The notes under the pieces: generated by a model | Database searches by the model: none | What the model was told of the DNA's origin: nothing | What the model saw: only the letters and a program-made list of their open reading frames with translations | Position numbers and translations under genes: made by a program | Origin: Bacteroidota bacterium | Lineage (GTDB): Bacteria; Bacteroidota; Ignavibacteria; UBA10030; SZUA-254 | NCBI GenBank assembly: GCA_036522515.1 | Contig: DATDFQ010000015.1 | Coordinates: 1-64,000, forward strand | Direction of reading: 5' to 3' | Length of the DNA: 64,000 bases | Shown here: positions 30,815-39,799 of the stretch, in pieces | Layout: every line of letters starts with the position of its first letter | Position numbering within the stretch: position 1 is the first letter of the stretch

Positions 30815-30843
30815 AATATACGCCGAATGGGGTTGAGTTGCAA
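30815..30843 (-). promoter_or_regulatory. sigma70-type promoter of the NTF2-like gene
   Basis: Minus strand TTGCAA (30843-30838), 17 bases, TATATT (30820-30815). It matches 26 of 29 positions of the GT9 operon promoter at 24392-24420, including all of CCCATTCGGCGTATATT. Confidence 0.6.
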
Positions 30844-30844
30844 T

Positions 30845-30873
30845 TTGATTTTGAGCGCCGAGTTGAGTATGTT
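30845..30873 (+). promoter_or_regulatory. sigma70-type promoter of the S46 peptidase gene
   Basis: TTGATT (30845-30850), 17 bases, TATGTT (30868-30873), 42 bases before ATG 30916. Its -35 box starts one base after the -35 of the divergent promoter, so both cannot easily be occupied at once. Confidence 0.6.
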
Positions 30874-30915
30874 CATGCGCCCCAACCACGTCCCCAAACC
30901 CAATAGGAGTCTTCC

Positions 30916-33081
30916 ATGAAGAAAACGGTACTCACTGTCCTTTTGACTTGCGCCAGCCTTCTCCTCTTCGCGGCATGGACCGCGCCGGATGAAGGGATGT
31001 GGATGATGAACCAGCTCGACAAGCTGCCGTGGCCCGAGATGCAGAAGCACGGGCTCCACCTCACCCCCGCTCAAATCTACAACCCGGACGGAACGAGCCT
31101 GAAGGACGCGATCGTCCTGCTCGGCGGCGGGACCAGCTCGTTCATCTCGGCCGAGGGGCTGATCCTGACCAACCACCACGTCGCCTTCGGCGCGATCCAG
31201 TCGGTCAGCTCGACGCAGGACGATTTTCTGAAGAACGGGTTTTACGCAAAGACCCGGGAAGAAGAGCTTTCGATCCCCACCTACCAGGCGCAAATCGTCA
31301 TGAGCCAGGAGGACATCACCTCCCAGGTTCTCGACGGAATCGGGAGCGACATGCCTCCCCCACAGCGGGCCGACTCGGTCCGGGTGCGGTTGCTTCGGAT
31401 CTCGCAGGCCGCCTCGCGGAAAACCGGGTACGATTGCCGCGCGTCGGAATTCTATAACGGCGTGAAATATTTCATGTTCGCCTACCAGGTGCTCCGCGAT
31501 GTGCGGCTGGTCTACGCGCCCCCCGAGGCGATCGGAAACTACGGAGGGGAAGTCGATAACTGGTACTGGCCGCGGCACACCGGCGATTTCTCACTGATGC
31601 GCGCTTACGCGGCCCCGGACGGCAAGCCCGCGAAATACGCCAAAGAAAACGTCCCGTTCAAGCCGAAGGCGTTCCTTCCGATTTCCGCAAAAGGGTACGA
31701 TGAGAATTCCTTCGCGATGATCATGGGATTTCCGGGCAGGACGTTCCGGTACCGGACCGCCGCCGAGATCCAGCTCGCAAAAGAGGAGACGCTCCCCCTC
31801 ACGATGCAGTTTTTCAAGAAGCGGATGGATATCATCGAGGGGGCCGGAAAGACCGACCGCGGCGTGGCCATCCAGTACGCTTCAAAATGGCGGGGCCTTG
31901 CGAACACGTTTAAAAACTACGAGGGCACGCTCGAGGGAATGCGCCGCTCCGGCGTCCTCGGGGAGCGGCATGAGGAAGAACGGAAGTTTCTCGAATTTTT
32001 GCGCTCGAAACCCGACCTGGAAGCCCGGTACGGGGACGTCCTTCCCGGGATCGCCAAGACGCAGGAAGAGTTGAAGATCTTCAATCAGAAACAGATCGGG
32101 TACAACAACCTTGCCGGCGGCTCCGACCTGCTTGCGATCGCCCTCCGGTTCAACACGCTTGCGAATCATTTCGCGAAGGACTCGGCCGGAACGAACAGAC
32201 CGCCGGAAAGCGAGCTTCAATCGCTCAAGGATTTTCTCCCCCGGGCGCTCAAGGACATCAATGTGAACGTCGACAGGGAACTCCTGACCGGGCTGCTCCT
32301 GATGAACGCGGAGCTCCCCTCCTCCCAGCGCCTCCAGATCGTTTCCCACGTCGCGGGATCGCGGACCGGCGCGGACCGCGAGAAAGCGGTCAGGGAATAC
32401 GTCAAAGACCTCTTCGAACATTCCAAATTGACGACGCTGGAAGGATGCATGAAGCTGGCCGATAAACCGGCCGGCGAACTGCGCGAGGACGAGCTGGTAA
32501 AATTCGCGATGGAGCTCGACAAGGACAACATGCCTCTCCAGGCGTCGACCGCCTCCTACAACGCCAAAATCGGCGCTCAGCGGGCGAAGCTCCTGGAGGC
32601 GTGGATGGCATGGAAAGGCCCCGATCTCTACCCGGACGCGAACCGCACGCTCCGCTTTACCTACGGGCAGGTGAAGCCGTACGTCCCGCGCGACGCCGTC
32701 CATTATGATTTCGTCACCACCCTGCACGGCGTCATGGAAAAGGAAACCGGAGAGGATCCGTTCGTCGTCCCGCCCCGCCTTCGGGAGCTCTGGGAAAAGA
32801 AGGATTTCGGGCCGTATGCCGATGCCCGCACGCACGACATCCCCGTCGCGTTCATCGCGGACCTCGACATCACGGGCGGAAACTCGGGGAGCCCGGTGAT
32901 TAACGGCACGGGGGACCTGATCGGGATCGCGTTCGACGGAAACTGGGAAGCGGTGGTGGGAGACTACCTCTTCCAGGACGACCTCAACCGCACGATCAGC
33001 GTCGACGCCCGGTACATTCTCTTTGTCCTGGACAAGTTCTCGAACGCGCAGAACATCATGAAGGAGCTGGTGATCCGCTGA
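30916..33081 (+). CDS. S46 family serine dipeptidyl-peptidase (DPP7/DPP11-like)
   Basis: A 721-residue exported peptidase, normal length for S46. The signal peptide MKKTVLTVLLTCASLLLFAA is followed by DEGMWMMNQLDKLPW. The chymotrypsin-like triad is visible: His in LTNHHVAFGA (residue 88), Asp in VDNWYWPRHTGDFSLMRAYA, and Ser657 in TGGNSGSPVING. The specificity position in FDGNWEAV is Gly rather than Arg, which in characterised relatives goes with DPP7-type hydrophobic preference rather than Asp/Glu-specific DPP11. That reading is from memory of the family and is moderately sure. It releases dipeptides from the N-termini of oligopeptides in the periplasm. Confidence 0.93.
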   Translation: MKKTVLTVLLTCASLLLFAAWTAPDEGMWMMNQLDKLPWPEMQKHGLHLTPAQIYNPDGTSLKDAIVLLGGGTSSFISAEGLILTNHHVAFGAIQSVSSTQDDFLKNGFYAKTREEELSIPTYQAQIVMSQEDITSQVLDGIGSDMPPPQRADSVRVRLLRISQAASRKTGYDCRASEFYNGVKYFMFAYQVLRDVRLVYAPPEAIGNYGGEVDNWYWPRHTGDFSLMRAYAAPDGKPAKYAKENVPFKPKAFLPISAKGYDENSFAMIMGFPGRTFRYRTAAEIQLAKEETLPLTMQFFKKRMDIIEGAGKTDRGVAIQYASKWRGLANTFKNYEGTLEGMRRSGVLGERHEEERKFLEFLRSKPDLEARYGDVLPGIAKTQEELKIFNQKQIGYNNLAGGSDLLAIALRFNTLANHFAKDSAGTNRPPESELQSLKDFLPRALKDINVNVDRELLTGLLLMNAELPSSQRLQIVSHVAGSRTGADREKAVREYVKDLFEHSKLTTLEGCMKLADKPAGELREDELVKFAMELDKDNMPLQASTASYNAKIGAQRAKLLEAWMAWKGPDLYPDANRTLRFTYGQVKPYVPRDAVHYDFVTTLHGVMEKETGEDPFVVPPRLRELWEKKDFGPYADARTHDIPVAFIADLDITGGNSGSPVINGTGDLIGIAFDGNWEAVVGDYLFQDDLNRTISVDARYILFVLDKFSNAQNIMKELVIR

Positions 33082-33100
33082 CGCGGCGCCCGCCGGGGTC

Positions 33101-34252
33101 CTAGCCGAGCCTCTTCCGGAACCTGAGAACGCTCAGGGTCAGGATGGCGACGCCGAAGACGACGAGCGCAAGCGCCTGGGGCCAGAGCTCTGCGAGCGAC
33201 GCGCCCTTCAGGAAGATCCCGCGCACGATCTCGAGGAAGTAGCGGAGCGGGATCAGGTAGGTGATCCACCGGATGACCGCCGGCATGTTCGCGATCGGGA
33301 AGGTGAAGCCGGAGAGAAAGGTGGACGGCATGAAGAAGAAAAACTGCGCGATCAGCATCGCCTGATGCTGCGACTTTGCGATCGTCGAAATGAACAACCC
33401 CAGGCCCAGCGTCGTGAGGATGAAAAGCACACTCAGGCCGAAGAGCAGCGCCAGGCTCCCCACCAGCGGCACGCCGAACCAGAAGTGCGCGATCGCCAGC
33501 ACGACGATCACGTCCAGGAAGCCGATCAGGATGAACGGAATCAGTTTTCCGAGGATCAGCTCGTACGGCTTAATCGGCGTGACGAGGAGCTGTTCCAGCG
33601 TGCCGATCTCTTTTTCCTTGACGATGCCGAGTGACGTCAGCGTCATCGTAATGATCATCAACACCGTTCCCATCACTCCGGGCACCATATAGTTAGTGCT
33701 CCGCAGGTCGGGATTGAACCAGATGCGCGGCTCCGGCAGCACCCTTCCGATACGGGCCCCGGCCGGGGTCCTCGCCTGGCTCAGAAAGATGGCCTGCGAG
33801 TACGACTGGACGATCTGGTTCGCGTACTCCAGAAGGACGCTCGCCGTGTTGGCATCGGCGCCGTCGAGGACCACCTGCACCTGCGCCGTCTCGCGGCCCG
33901 AGAGCTTCGACCCAAACCCCGAAGGAATGACCAGCCCGATCGACGCCTCCCCGTCTTCGATGAGGCGGTCGAGGCCGCCGGGCGTATCGACCGCCCGCCG
34001 CTCGATGAAGTATGGCGTGTTCGTGAACTCCTGGATCAGGGCGCGGCTCCCGGCCGTCCTGTCCATATCGCACACCGCGAGGTTGCTATACTTGATGTCG
34101 GTCGTGGCCGCGTATCCCAGGAGGAGCACCTGCAGGATCGGCGCGATCGTCGAGACGCTCAGCATCCTCTTATCCTGCCGGACCTGGTAAAATTCCTTCC
34201 TGACGATCTCGAGGATCACCCGGAGGCTCGCCCGCATCCCCGCGCCGCTCAT
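33101..34252 (-). CDS. ABC-2 type exporter permease
   Basis: A 383-residue permease from ATG 34252 (ATGA overlap with the upstream permease). An N-terminal helix (SVSTIAPILQVLLLGYAATTDI), a large extracytoplasmic domain (VVLDGADANTASVLLEYANQIVQSY) and five C-terminal helices (GTVLMIITMTLTSLGIVKEKEIGTLEQLLVTPI) match YhhJ/YbhS-type ABC-2 permeases. It forms a heterodimer with the next gene, probably exporting a drug or lipid with the adaptor and ATPases of this operon. Confidence 0.92.
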   Translation of the reverse strand: MSGAGMRASLRVILEIVRKEFYQVRQDKRMLSVSTIAPILQVLLLGYAATTDIKYSNLAVCDMDRTAGSRALIQEFTNTPYFIERRAVDTPGGLDRLIEDGEASIGLVIPSGFGSKLSGRETAQVQVVLDGADANTASVLLEYANQIVQSYSQAIFLSQARTPAGARIGRVLPEPRIWFNPDLRSTNYMVPGVMGTVLMIITMTLTSLGIVKEKEIGTLEQLLVTPIKPYELILGKLIPFILIGFLDVIVVLAIAHFWFGVPLVGSLALLFGLSVLFILTTLGLGLFISTIAKSQHQAMLIAQFFFFMPSTFLSGFTFPIANMPAVIRWITYLIPLRYFLEIVRGIFLKGASLAELWPQALALVVFGVAILTLSVLRFRKRLG

Positions 34253-35376
34253 GAGACCCTCTTGTGCATTCTCGTGACCGCGAGCCCGATCATCACCGCC
34301 GCAAACGCCCCCATGCACGCGAACTGCTCCCAGAGCGACCCGAAGCCCGCGCCCTTCAGCATGATGCCGCGAACGGCGACCAGGAAGAACTTGTTCACCG
34401 CAAGGTTGGAGAGCACCTGGAGGACGACGGGCATGTTGGAGACCGGAAACACGAACCCCGAGAGGAGGAACGAGGGGAGCAGCGAGCTGAAGACGGAGAG
34501 CATGAACGCGACCTGTTGCGAATCCGTGATCGTCGAAATCAGGAGCCCCTGGCCGAGCGCCCCCAGGACGATCGTGAAGATCGCCGCGAAGAGGAGAAGC
34601 AGATCCCCCTTCACCTGGACGCCGAACAGCACATAACCGAAGACGAGGATCGCCGCGGCTCCCGCCATACTCATCAGAAGGTAGGGAACGGTCTTCCCGA
34701 GAATGACCTGCATCGGCGTGAGCGGCGAGACCATGATCTGCTCCATCGTGCCCCGCTCCTTTTCCCGCACGACCGTCATCGAGGTGGAAACGACGGCGGT
34801 CAGCACGAGAATGAAGCCGATCAGTCCCGGGAGGAGAAACTCCGTCGTCCGGAGGTCAGGGTTGTACCAGATCCGGGGCTGAAAATCGATCGGGAGGTAC
34901 TGCTGCTTCCCGGTCCGGCTGAAGGCGGCGGCGACGAGGCGGGTGGAGTAATCGAGCGTCATCCTCGTCGCGTTCGCGACCGCCTGGCCCGAGGTATTCG
35001 CGTCGGCGCCGTCGACAAGGATCTGGACCCTGGCGTCCCGGCCGGCGAGGAGGTCGCTTGAGAACCGGGGCGGCACCACGATCGCGATCTTCGCCCTTCC
35101 GTGCAGGAAGTGCTCCTCGATCTCGGGATATCCCGAAACGTCGTAGAGATCGTCGAAGTACTCGGTATGCTTGAACATCTCGAGATACGCCCGGCTCCCG
35201 GAGCTCTTGTCCTGATCGTAGATCGCAAGCGGAATGTGCTTCACGTCGAAGTTGAGGGCGTAGCCGACGAGGATGATGAGCGCCGCCGGGAGGACGAGCA
35301 GCATCCCGAGAGAAGTCGGATCGCGCCTGACCTGGCGAAACTCCTTGACGATGATCGGTTTAAGAGCTTTGAACAT
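34249..35376 (-). CDS. ABC-2 type exporter permease
   Basis: A 375-residue permease from ATG 35376, similar in layout to its downstream partner: TSLGMLLVLPAALIILVGYALNFDV, an extracytoplasmic VDGADANTSGQAVANATRM segment and VVREKERGTMEQIMVSPLTPMQ before the last helices. A 129-base gap carrying a twin REP element separates it from the ATPase gene upstream, the only break in an otherwise packed operon. Confidence 0.92.
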   Translation of the reverse strand: MFKALKPIIVKEFRQVRRDPTSLGMLLVLPAALIILVGYALNFDVKHIPLAIYDQDKSSGSRAYLEMFKHTEYFDDLYDVSGYPEIEEHFLHGRAKIAIVVPPRFSSDLLAGRDARVQILVDGADANTSGQAVANATRMTLDYSTRLVAAAFSRTGKQQYLPIDFQPRIWYNPDLRTTEFLLPGLIGFILVLTAVVSTSMTVVREKERGTMEQIMVSPLTPMQVILGKTVPYLLMSMAGAAAILVFGYVLFGVQVKGDLLLLFAAIFTIVLGALGQGLLISTITDSQQVAFMLSVFSSLLPSFLLSGFVFPVSNMPVVLQVLSNLAVNKFFLVAVRGIMLKGAGFGSLWEQFACMGAFAAVMIGLAVTRMHKRVS

Positions 35377-35420
35377 ACGCGTTAGGCTTTCTCCTTGACT
35401 TCCGGCTCCCACTTTTGATT

Positions 35421-35496
35421 GTCATCCTGAGGGAGCGGAGCGACCGAAGGATCTCGTTCCTTGCAAGACGAGATCCTTCGCTTCGCTCAGGATGAC
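35421..35496. repeat. twin REP-like inverted element (family A) inside the ABC operon
   Basis: GTCATCCTGAG...GAAGGATCTCGT and its inverted partner ACGAGATCCTTCG...CAGGATGAC are separated by about 10 bases, forming a potential ~33-base-pair hairpin. It lies between the ATPase and permease genes and could dampen or stabilise parts of the transcript. Confidence 0.8.
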
Positions 35497-35505
35497 ATGA
35501 ATCGA

Positions 35506-36504
35506 CTATCCCGGGTCGCGGCGAGTAGCCACGTCCTGATCCAGCAGGAACAAAAAGACGTCCTCCAGGGAAGGAACGATACGCTCGATATGTTGAATGC
35601 CGATTCCCTTGCCGGAGAGCGCCTGCTCGATCAGCCGGGCCCCCTCTATCTCGTCGTCCACCATCACGTGAAGAGAGGTGCCGAAGACCGAGGTCTCGAT
35701 CGCCCAGGGCTTCTCCCTGATGGTTTCCAGGGCATCGACCGTATTCCCCGCCGGAGACACCTCGAGGATGGGCCGGGTGATGCGTTCCGTCTTCAATTCG
35801 ACCGGGCTTCCGCCGGCAATGAGCTTTCCCGCGTTGATGAGCAGGATGTCGTTGCAGTATTCCGCCTCGTCGAGAAAATGCGTCGTCACAAGCACCGTGG
35901 TCCCGTGCGAGGAGAGCTCGTTGATCAATTCCCAGAAATTTCTGCGCGACACCGGGTCGACTCCCCCGGTCGGTTCGTCCAGGAAGACGATCTCGGGCTC
36001 GTGCAGGATCGCGCACCCGAGCGCGAGCCGCTGCTTCCACCCGCCGGAAAGGGTCCTGGTGAGGCTTTTTTCCCGGCCGCGAAGTTCCGCCATCCTGAGC
36101 ACCCACTCCATCCGGTCGTTGAGGCGGTCGTTGCGCAGCCCGTAGACGCCCCCGTAGAACCTGATGTTCTGTTCGACGGTCAGGTCGTCGTACAGGGAAA
36201 ACCTCTGGGACATGTAGCCGATGGAAAGCTTCACCAGCTCGGTCTGCGTGTTGATGTCATAGCCCCCCACGCGCGCCGTTCCGGAGCTCGGTTGAAGAAG
36301 CCCGCAAAGCATCCTGATCGTGGTCGACTTCCCCGCCCCGTTCGCCCCGAGGAAGCCGAAAATTTCACCGCGCTTCACGGTGAAACTCACGTCATCGACG
36401 GCGGCGAAGTCGCCGAATTTCTTGGTGAGATGCTCTACTTCGATTGCCGGCCCGATCGCGTCTGCTCCCCCGGACCGGTTCGGGGTCTCCGGTGGTCGCT
36501 TCAT
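35506..36504 (-). CDS. ABC exporter ATP-binding protein
   Basis: A 332-residue ATPase from ATG 36504 (ATGA overlap with the preceding ATPase). Walker A is GANGAGKSTT, the signature LSGGWKQRLALG, Walker B IVFLDEPTGGVDP, and the switch His is in VTTHFLDEAE. The C-terminal ~90 residues are the extension common in drug-export ATPases. It is probably paired with the other ATPase as in YbhF-like systems, where two ATPase domains drive two permeases. The frame extends upstream into the neighbour gene without homology. Confidence 0.92.
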   Translation of the reverse strand: MKRPPETPNRSGGADAIGPAIEVEHLTKKFGDFAAVDDVSFTVKRGEIFGFLGANGAGKSTTIRMLCGLLQPSSGTARVGGYDINTQTELVKLSIGYMSQRFSLYDDLTVEQNIRFYGGVYGLRNDRLNDRMEWVLRMAELRGREKSLTRTLSGGWKQRLALGCAILHEPEIVFLDEPTGGVDPVSRRNFWELINELSSHGTTVLVTTHFLDEAEYCNDILLINAGKLIAGGSPVELKTERITRPILEVSPAGNTVDALETIREKPWAIETSVFGTSLHVMVDDEIEGARLIEQALSGKGIGIQHIERIVPSLEDVFLFLLDQDVATRRDPG

Positions 36505-37436
36505 GGGGGCGCCCCGGACGCGGGCGTGTGCGTCATGAGAGAGATGAAGACGTTCTCGAGGGAGGGCGTGATCACCCTCGAACTCGCGATCCGGATTCCT
36601 CCGGCGCGGAGGAGCGATTCGACCGGAGGGATATCGCGCTCCGCCAGGTCGACGATCACGTTCAACCGGTCTCCGAACGCCTGGACCTCCCTGACGCCGG
36701 AGCGCCGTTTCAGCAGGGCGAACGCCTCCCTCACCCGGTCGCAGACGATCTCCACCACGAAGCCCTGCATCGATTCCTTGATCGCGGCAGGGGTGTCGCT
36801 TTTCAAAATCGTCCCGCCGTTCATCAGTGCGACGCGCGAACAACGCTCCGCCTCGTCGAGGTACGGGGTGCTCATGAGAATCGTGATGCCGCTCGAGAGC
36901 AGGCTCTGCAGGATTCTCCAGAAATCCCGCCGGGAGACGGGGTCGACTCCGGTGGTGGGCTCGTCCAGGAGGAGGAGTTTCGGGGTATGGACGAGCGTGC
37001 AGGCGAGCGCGAGCTTTTGCTTCATGCCGCCGGAGAGTTTATCCGCGAGCCGCTTCCGGAACGGCTCGAGGCGCGTGAACTCGAGCAGTTCCTCGCGCTG
37101 CCTCCGGAAATCGTAAACGCCGTTGATCTCCGCGAAGAACTGTATGTTTTCATCCACGGTAAGATCGCCGTAGAGCGAAAAGCGCTGGGAGAGGTAGCCG
37201 ATCTCCCTCTTCAGGAGGTCGGCCTCGCGCACGATGTCATGGCCGAGAACCGTGGCGGTCCCGGAACCCGGCGCGAGGATGCCGCAGAGCATGCGGATCG
37301 TGGTGGTCTTTCCGGAACCGTCGGGCCCGACAAGACCAAACATCTCGCCGGCCCGGACCTCCAGGGTGAGACGGTCGACCGCTTTGTACTCGCCGAAGGA
37401 CTTCGACAGGCCGGCTGTTTCGACCGCAAGCTCCAT
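36501..37436 (-). CDS. ABC exporter ATP-binding protein
   Basis: A 311-residue ATPase from ATG 37436. Walker A is GPDGSGKTTT, the signature KLSGGMKQKLALAC, Walker B LLLLDEPTTGVDP, with MSTPYLDEAERCSR in place of the usual switch-His THxxxEA: Pro occupies the position where most relatives have His. This could lower or alter its ATPase activity, giving one degenerate and one consensus ATPase in the pair. It starts 8 bases after the adaptor stop. Confidence 0.9.
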   Translation of the reverse strand: MELAVETAGLSKSFGEYKAVDRLTLEVRAGEMFGLVGPDGSGKTTTIRMLCGILAPGSGTATVLGHDIVREADLLKREIGYLSQRFSLYGDLTVDENIQFFAEINGVYDFRRQREELLEFTRLEPFRKRLADKLSGGMKQKLALACTLVHTPKLLLLDEPTTGVDPVSRRDFWRILQSLLSSGITILMSTPYLDEAERCSRVALMNGGTILKSDTPAAIKESMQGFVVEIVCDRVREAFALLKRRSGVREVQAFGDRLNVIVDLAERDIPPVESLLRAGGIRIASSRVITPSLENVFISLMTHTPASGAPP

Positions 37437-37444
37437 GCCGCCCC

Positions 37445-38368
37445 CTACTTCGCCCCGGTTTCCCGGAGGGTCGCATCGGCCGGCAAGCCCGGCTTGAGCT
37501 CGCCGTCCGGGTTGGGGATCTCGATCTTCACGCCGAAGACGAGCTTGGTGCGCTCCTCTTTCGTCTGGACGTTTTTCGGCGTAAACTCGGCGGTGGGCGA
37601 AATGAAGACCACGCTCCCCTCGAACGATTTCCGGGGGTCGGAGTCGGTCTTCACGGCGGCTTTCTGTCCGAGCCGGACCCTGCCAAGGTCCTGCTCGTTG
37701 ACGTAGATGGTGAGCTTCACCTTGTCGAGATAGGTGATGCGAAGGACATTCATGCCGACGGTCACGAGCTCTCCCGGCTCGACGGACCGGAGCGAGACGG
37801 TCCCCCCCGCCGGGGCCACGACGGAGCAATCCCGGATCCGTTTCTTCCAGAGGTCCGCCTGCGCCGCGGCCAGATCGCGTTTCTCGCGCGCCCCTTCGAT
37901 CTCCTCGGGGCGTGACCCGTGCCGGAGCTTCTCGTACGTCTGCTGGGCCGCGGTGTAGCGCGCGTAGGACTCGTCGTACTGCTTCCGGGTGACCGACTGG
38001 GAGTCGAGAAGCGTCTTCATCCGTTTAAAGTCCGCCTCGGCGACTTTAAACGCCTCCTCCGACTGAACGATATCCTCCTTCCGCGAACCTGCTTCGGCAA
38101 GCCGGTAGGCTGCCTCGAAGGAGGCCAGGTTTGCAGCGGCCTGGCGGAGCTGGATCCGGTATTCGGTATCGTCGAGGACGACAAGCGTATCGCCGGCGGA
38201 CACGCGCGAGCCTTCTTCGACCCGCACCTCTCTGACCCTCCCGGCGACCTCCGTTCCGATGTTGACGTCGGTCCCCTCGATCGTCCCGGAGGAGGAGATC
38301 TCCGTGCCGCCGTTCCCGGAACAACCTGCCAGGACGAGTGAGAAAAGGATGGGGATCATCTGTTTCAT
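37445..38368 (-). CDS. HlyD-family adaptor lipoprotein of the ABC exporter
   Basis: A 307-residue periplasmic adaptor from ATG 38368. The lipobox SLVLAGC indicates a lipoprotein. Biotinyl-lipoyl halves are seen as GTEVAGRVREVRVEEGSRVSAGDTLVVLDD and CSVVAPAGGTVSLRSVEPGELV, with a long coiled-coil hairpin between (FKRMKTLLDSQSVTRKQYDES). It resembles YbhG/HlyD-like partners of ABC-2 exporters. It connects the inner-membrane transporter to an outer-membrane channel, perhaps the TolC protein encoded at 24543. First gene of the operon. Confidence 0.92.
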   Translation of the reverse strand: MKQMIPILFSLVLAGCSGNGGTEISSSGTIEGTDVNIGTEVAGRVREVRVEEGSRVSAGDTLVVLDDTEYRIQLRQAAANLASFEAAYRLAEAGSRKEDIVQSEEAFKVAEADFKRMKTLLDSQSVTRKQYDESYARYTAAQQTYEKLRHGSRPEEIEGAREKRDLAAAQADLWKKRIRDCSVVAPAGGTVSLRSVEPGELVTVGMNVLRITYLDKVKLTIYVNEQDLGRVRLGQKAAVKTDSDPRKSFEGSVVFISPTAEFTPKNVQTKEERTKLVFGVKIEIPNPDGELKPGLPADATLRETGAK

Positions 38369-38448
38369 GAACACCTCAGAAAGTGAGCATTGCCAGAGAT
38401 TTTCGGTGCTTACCATCCTAACATCGACGGCAGATTCACACCTCGTCT

Positions 38449-38524
38449 GTCATCCTGAGAGAGCGCAGCGAACGAAGGATCTTCCACATCGACTAGCAAG
38501 ATCCTTCGCTTCGCTCAGGATGAC
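38449..38524. repeat. twin REP-like inverted element (family A)
   Basis: GTCATCCTGAG...GAAGGATCTT and the inverted AAGATCCTTCG...CAGGATGAC are separated by about 13 bases. It lies in the divergent gap between the ABC operon and the transaldolase gene. Confidence 0.8.
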
Positions 38525-38578
38525 AGGATTTTCCCCGGACCGTCGAGCCCCGCACGAGGTGAATTTAACAAAAAATAA

Positions 38579-38607
38579 GTGAAAATGTCTGATAATATCC
38601 GTATGTT
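38579..38607 (+). promoter_or_regulatory. possible promoter of the transaldolase gene
   Basis: GTGAAA (38579-38584), 17 bases, TATGTT (38602-38607), about 50 bases before ATG 38658, in an AT-rich patch. The -35 is one base off the TTG core seen elsewhere. Confidence 0.4.
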
Positions 38608-38657
38608 TCATCAGGGGAAAACGTATTTCAAAAGAGAATCTCACCGGAGCAAACGAC

Positions 38658-39791
38658 ATGAACGCACTTCAGCAGCTCGACCGGCTCGGGCAGAGCATCT
38701 GGTTCGACAACATCAGCCGCAGCATCATCACCGGAGGAACGCTCTCGAAACTTGTCGGGGAGGGGCTGCAGGGAGTCACCTCGAATCCCACGATCTTCGA
38801 CAAGGCGATCTCCGGCGGGCACGACTACGACGATCAAATCCGTGAGCTCGTCGAAAAAAATCCGGGAATCGGGCCGGTGGAAATCGAGCAGGAATTGATG
38901 ATCAGGGATATCCAGATGGCGGCGGACGTGCTGAAGCCCGTCTTCGCGCGGACCGGGGGCCGGGACGGTTACGTCAGCGTGGAGGTCAACCCCCACTCCG
39001 CGCACTCCACGGGTGCGACCATCGAGGAGGTCCGCTTCTTCTGGACCAGGATCGCGCGCGCCAACCTGATGGTGAAAATCCCCGCGACGAAGGAAGGGCT
39101 GCCGGCGATCGAGCAGGCGACTTCCGAGGGGATCAACATCAACGTCACGCTGATTTTCTCGGAGGGGCGGTACCGTGAAGTGGCGGAGGCCTATCTCAAG
39201 GGCCTGGAGCGGCGGGTCGCAGGGGGCGGGAGCATCGCGAACGTCGTCTCCGTCGCCAGCGTGTTCGTCAGCCGCGTCGACACGCTCGTGGACGACCTGC
39301 TCGCGAAGAAGATCGCGGCGCCGGGGAACGCGAACGATGTCGCCGGGTTGCGCGCTCTGCTCGGCAAGACCGCCGTCGCCAACTCGAAGTTTGTCTATCA
39401 GGCGTTCAAGGAGATATTCCGGGGCGGGGCTTTCGAGACGCTCAGGCGCAACGGCGCCCGCGTTCAACGGCCCCTCTGGGGAAGCACCGGGACGAAGAAC
39501 CCGGCCTACGGGGACCTGAAGTACGTGGAGGATCTCGTCGGTCCGGATACCGTCAACACCGTTCCCCCGAAGACCTACGAAGCGATCCTCGACCATTTGA
39601 AACCCGCCCTGACGATCGAGCAGGGGCTCGACGACGCGGCGGCTTCGTTGCGGGGTCTCTCCGCGGCGGGAATCGACCTCGGATGGGTGATGCAGAGGCT
39701 CGAAGATGAGGGCGTCGCGGCGTTCGAGAAATCGTTCGACGATCTTTCCCGGACGCTTCTGGAAAAGCAGGGCGAGCTGATGCACGCCTGA
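38658..39791 (+). CDS. tal: transaldolase
   Basis: A 377-residue enzyme of the non-oxidative pentose phosphate pathway transferring a dihydroxyacetone unit between sugar phosphates. Seen: GVTSNPTIFDKAI at the N-terminus, the Schiff-base Lys140 in NLMVKIPATKEGLPAI, INVTLIFS and RPLWGSTGTKNPAYGD. The length and these motifs fit the longer bacterial/actinobacterial-type transaldolase rather than the short 215-residue type. A GGAG precedes ATG 38658. It complements the split transketolase at 58732-60568. Confidence 0.95.
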   Translation: MNALQQLDRLGQSIWFDNISRSIITGGTLSKLVGEGLQGVTSNPTIFDKAISGGHDYDDQIRELVEKNPGIGPVEIEQELMIRDIQMAADVLKPVFARTGGRDGYVSVEVNPHSAHSTGATIEEVRFFWTRIARANLMVKIPATKEGLPAIEQATSEGININVTLIFSEGRYREVAEAYLKGLERRVAGGGSIANVVSVASVFVSRVDTLVDDLLAKKIAAPGNANDVAGLRALLGKTAVANSKFVYQAFKEIFRGGAFETLRRNGARVQRPLWGSTGTKNPAYGDLKYVEDLVGPDTVNTVPPKTYEAILDHLKPALTIEQGLDDAAASLRGLSAAGIDLGWVMQRLEDEGVAAFEKSFDDLSRTLLEKQGELMHA

Positions 39792-39799
39792 CGGGAGGC

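Noticed and set aside
35461-37706. Two long plus-strand frames opposite the ABC ATPase genes
   Set aside because: Antisense to proteins with intact Walker and signature motifs; shadows only.
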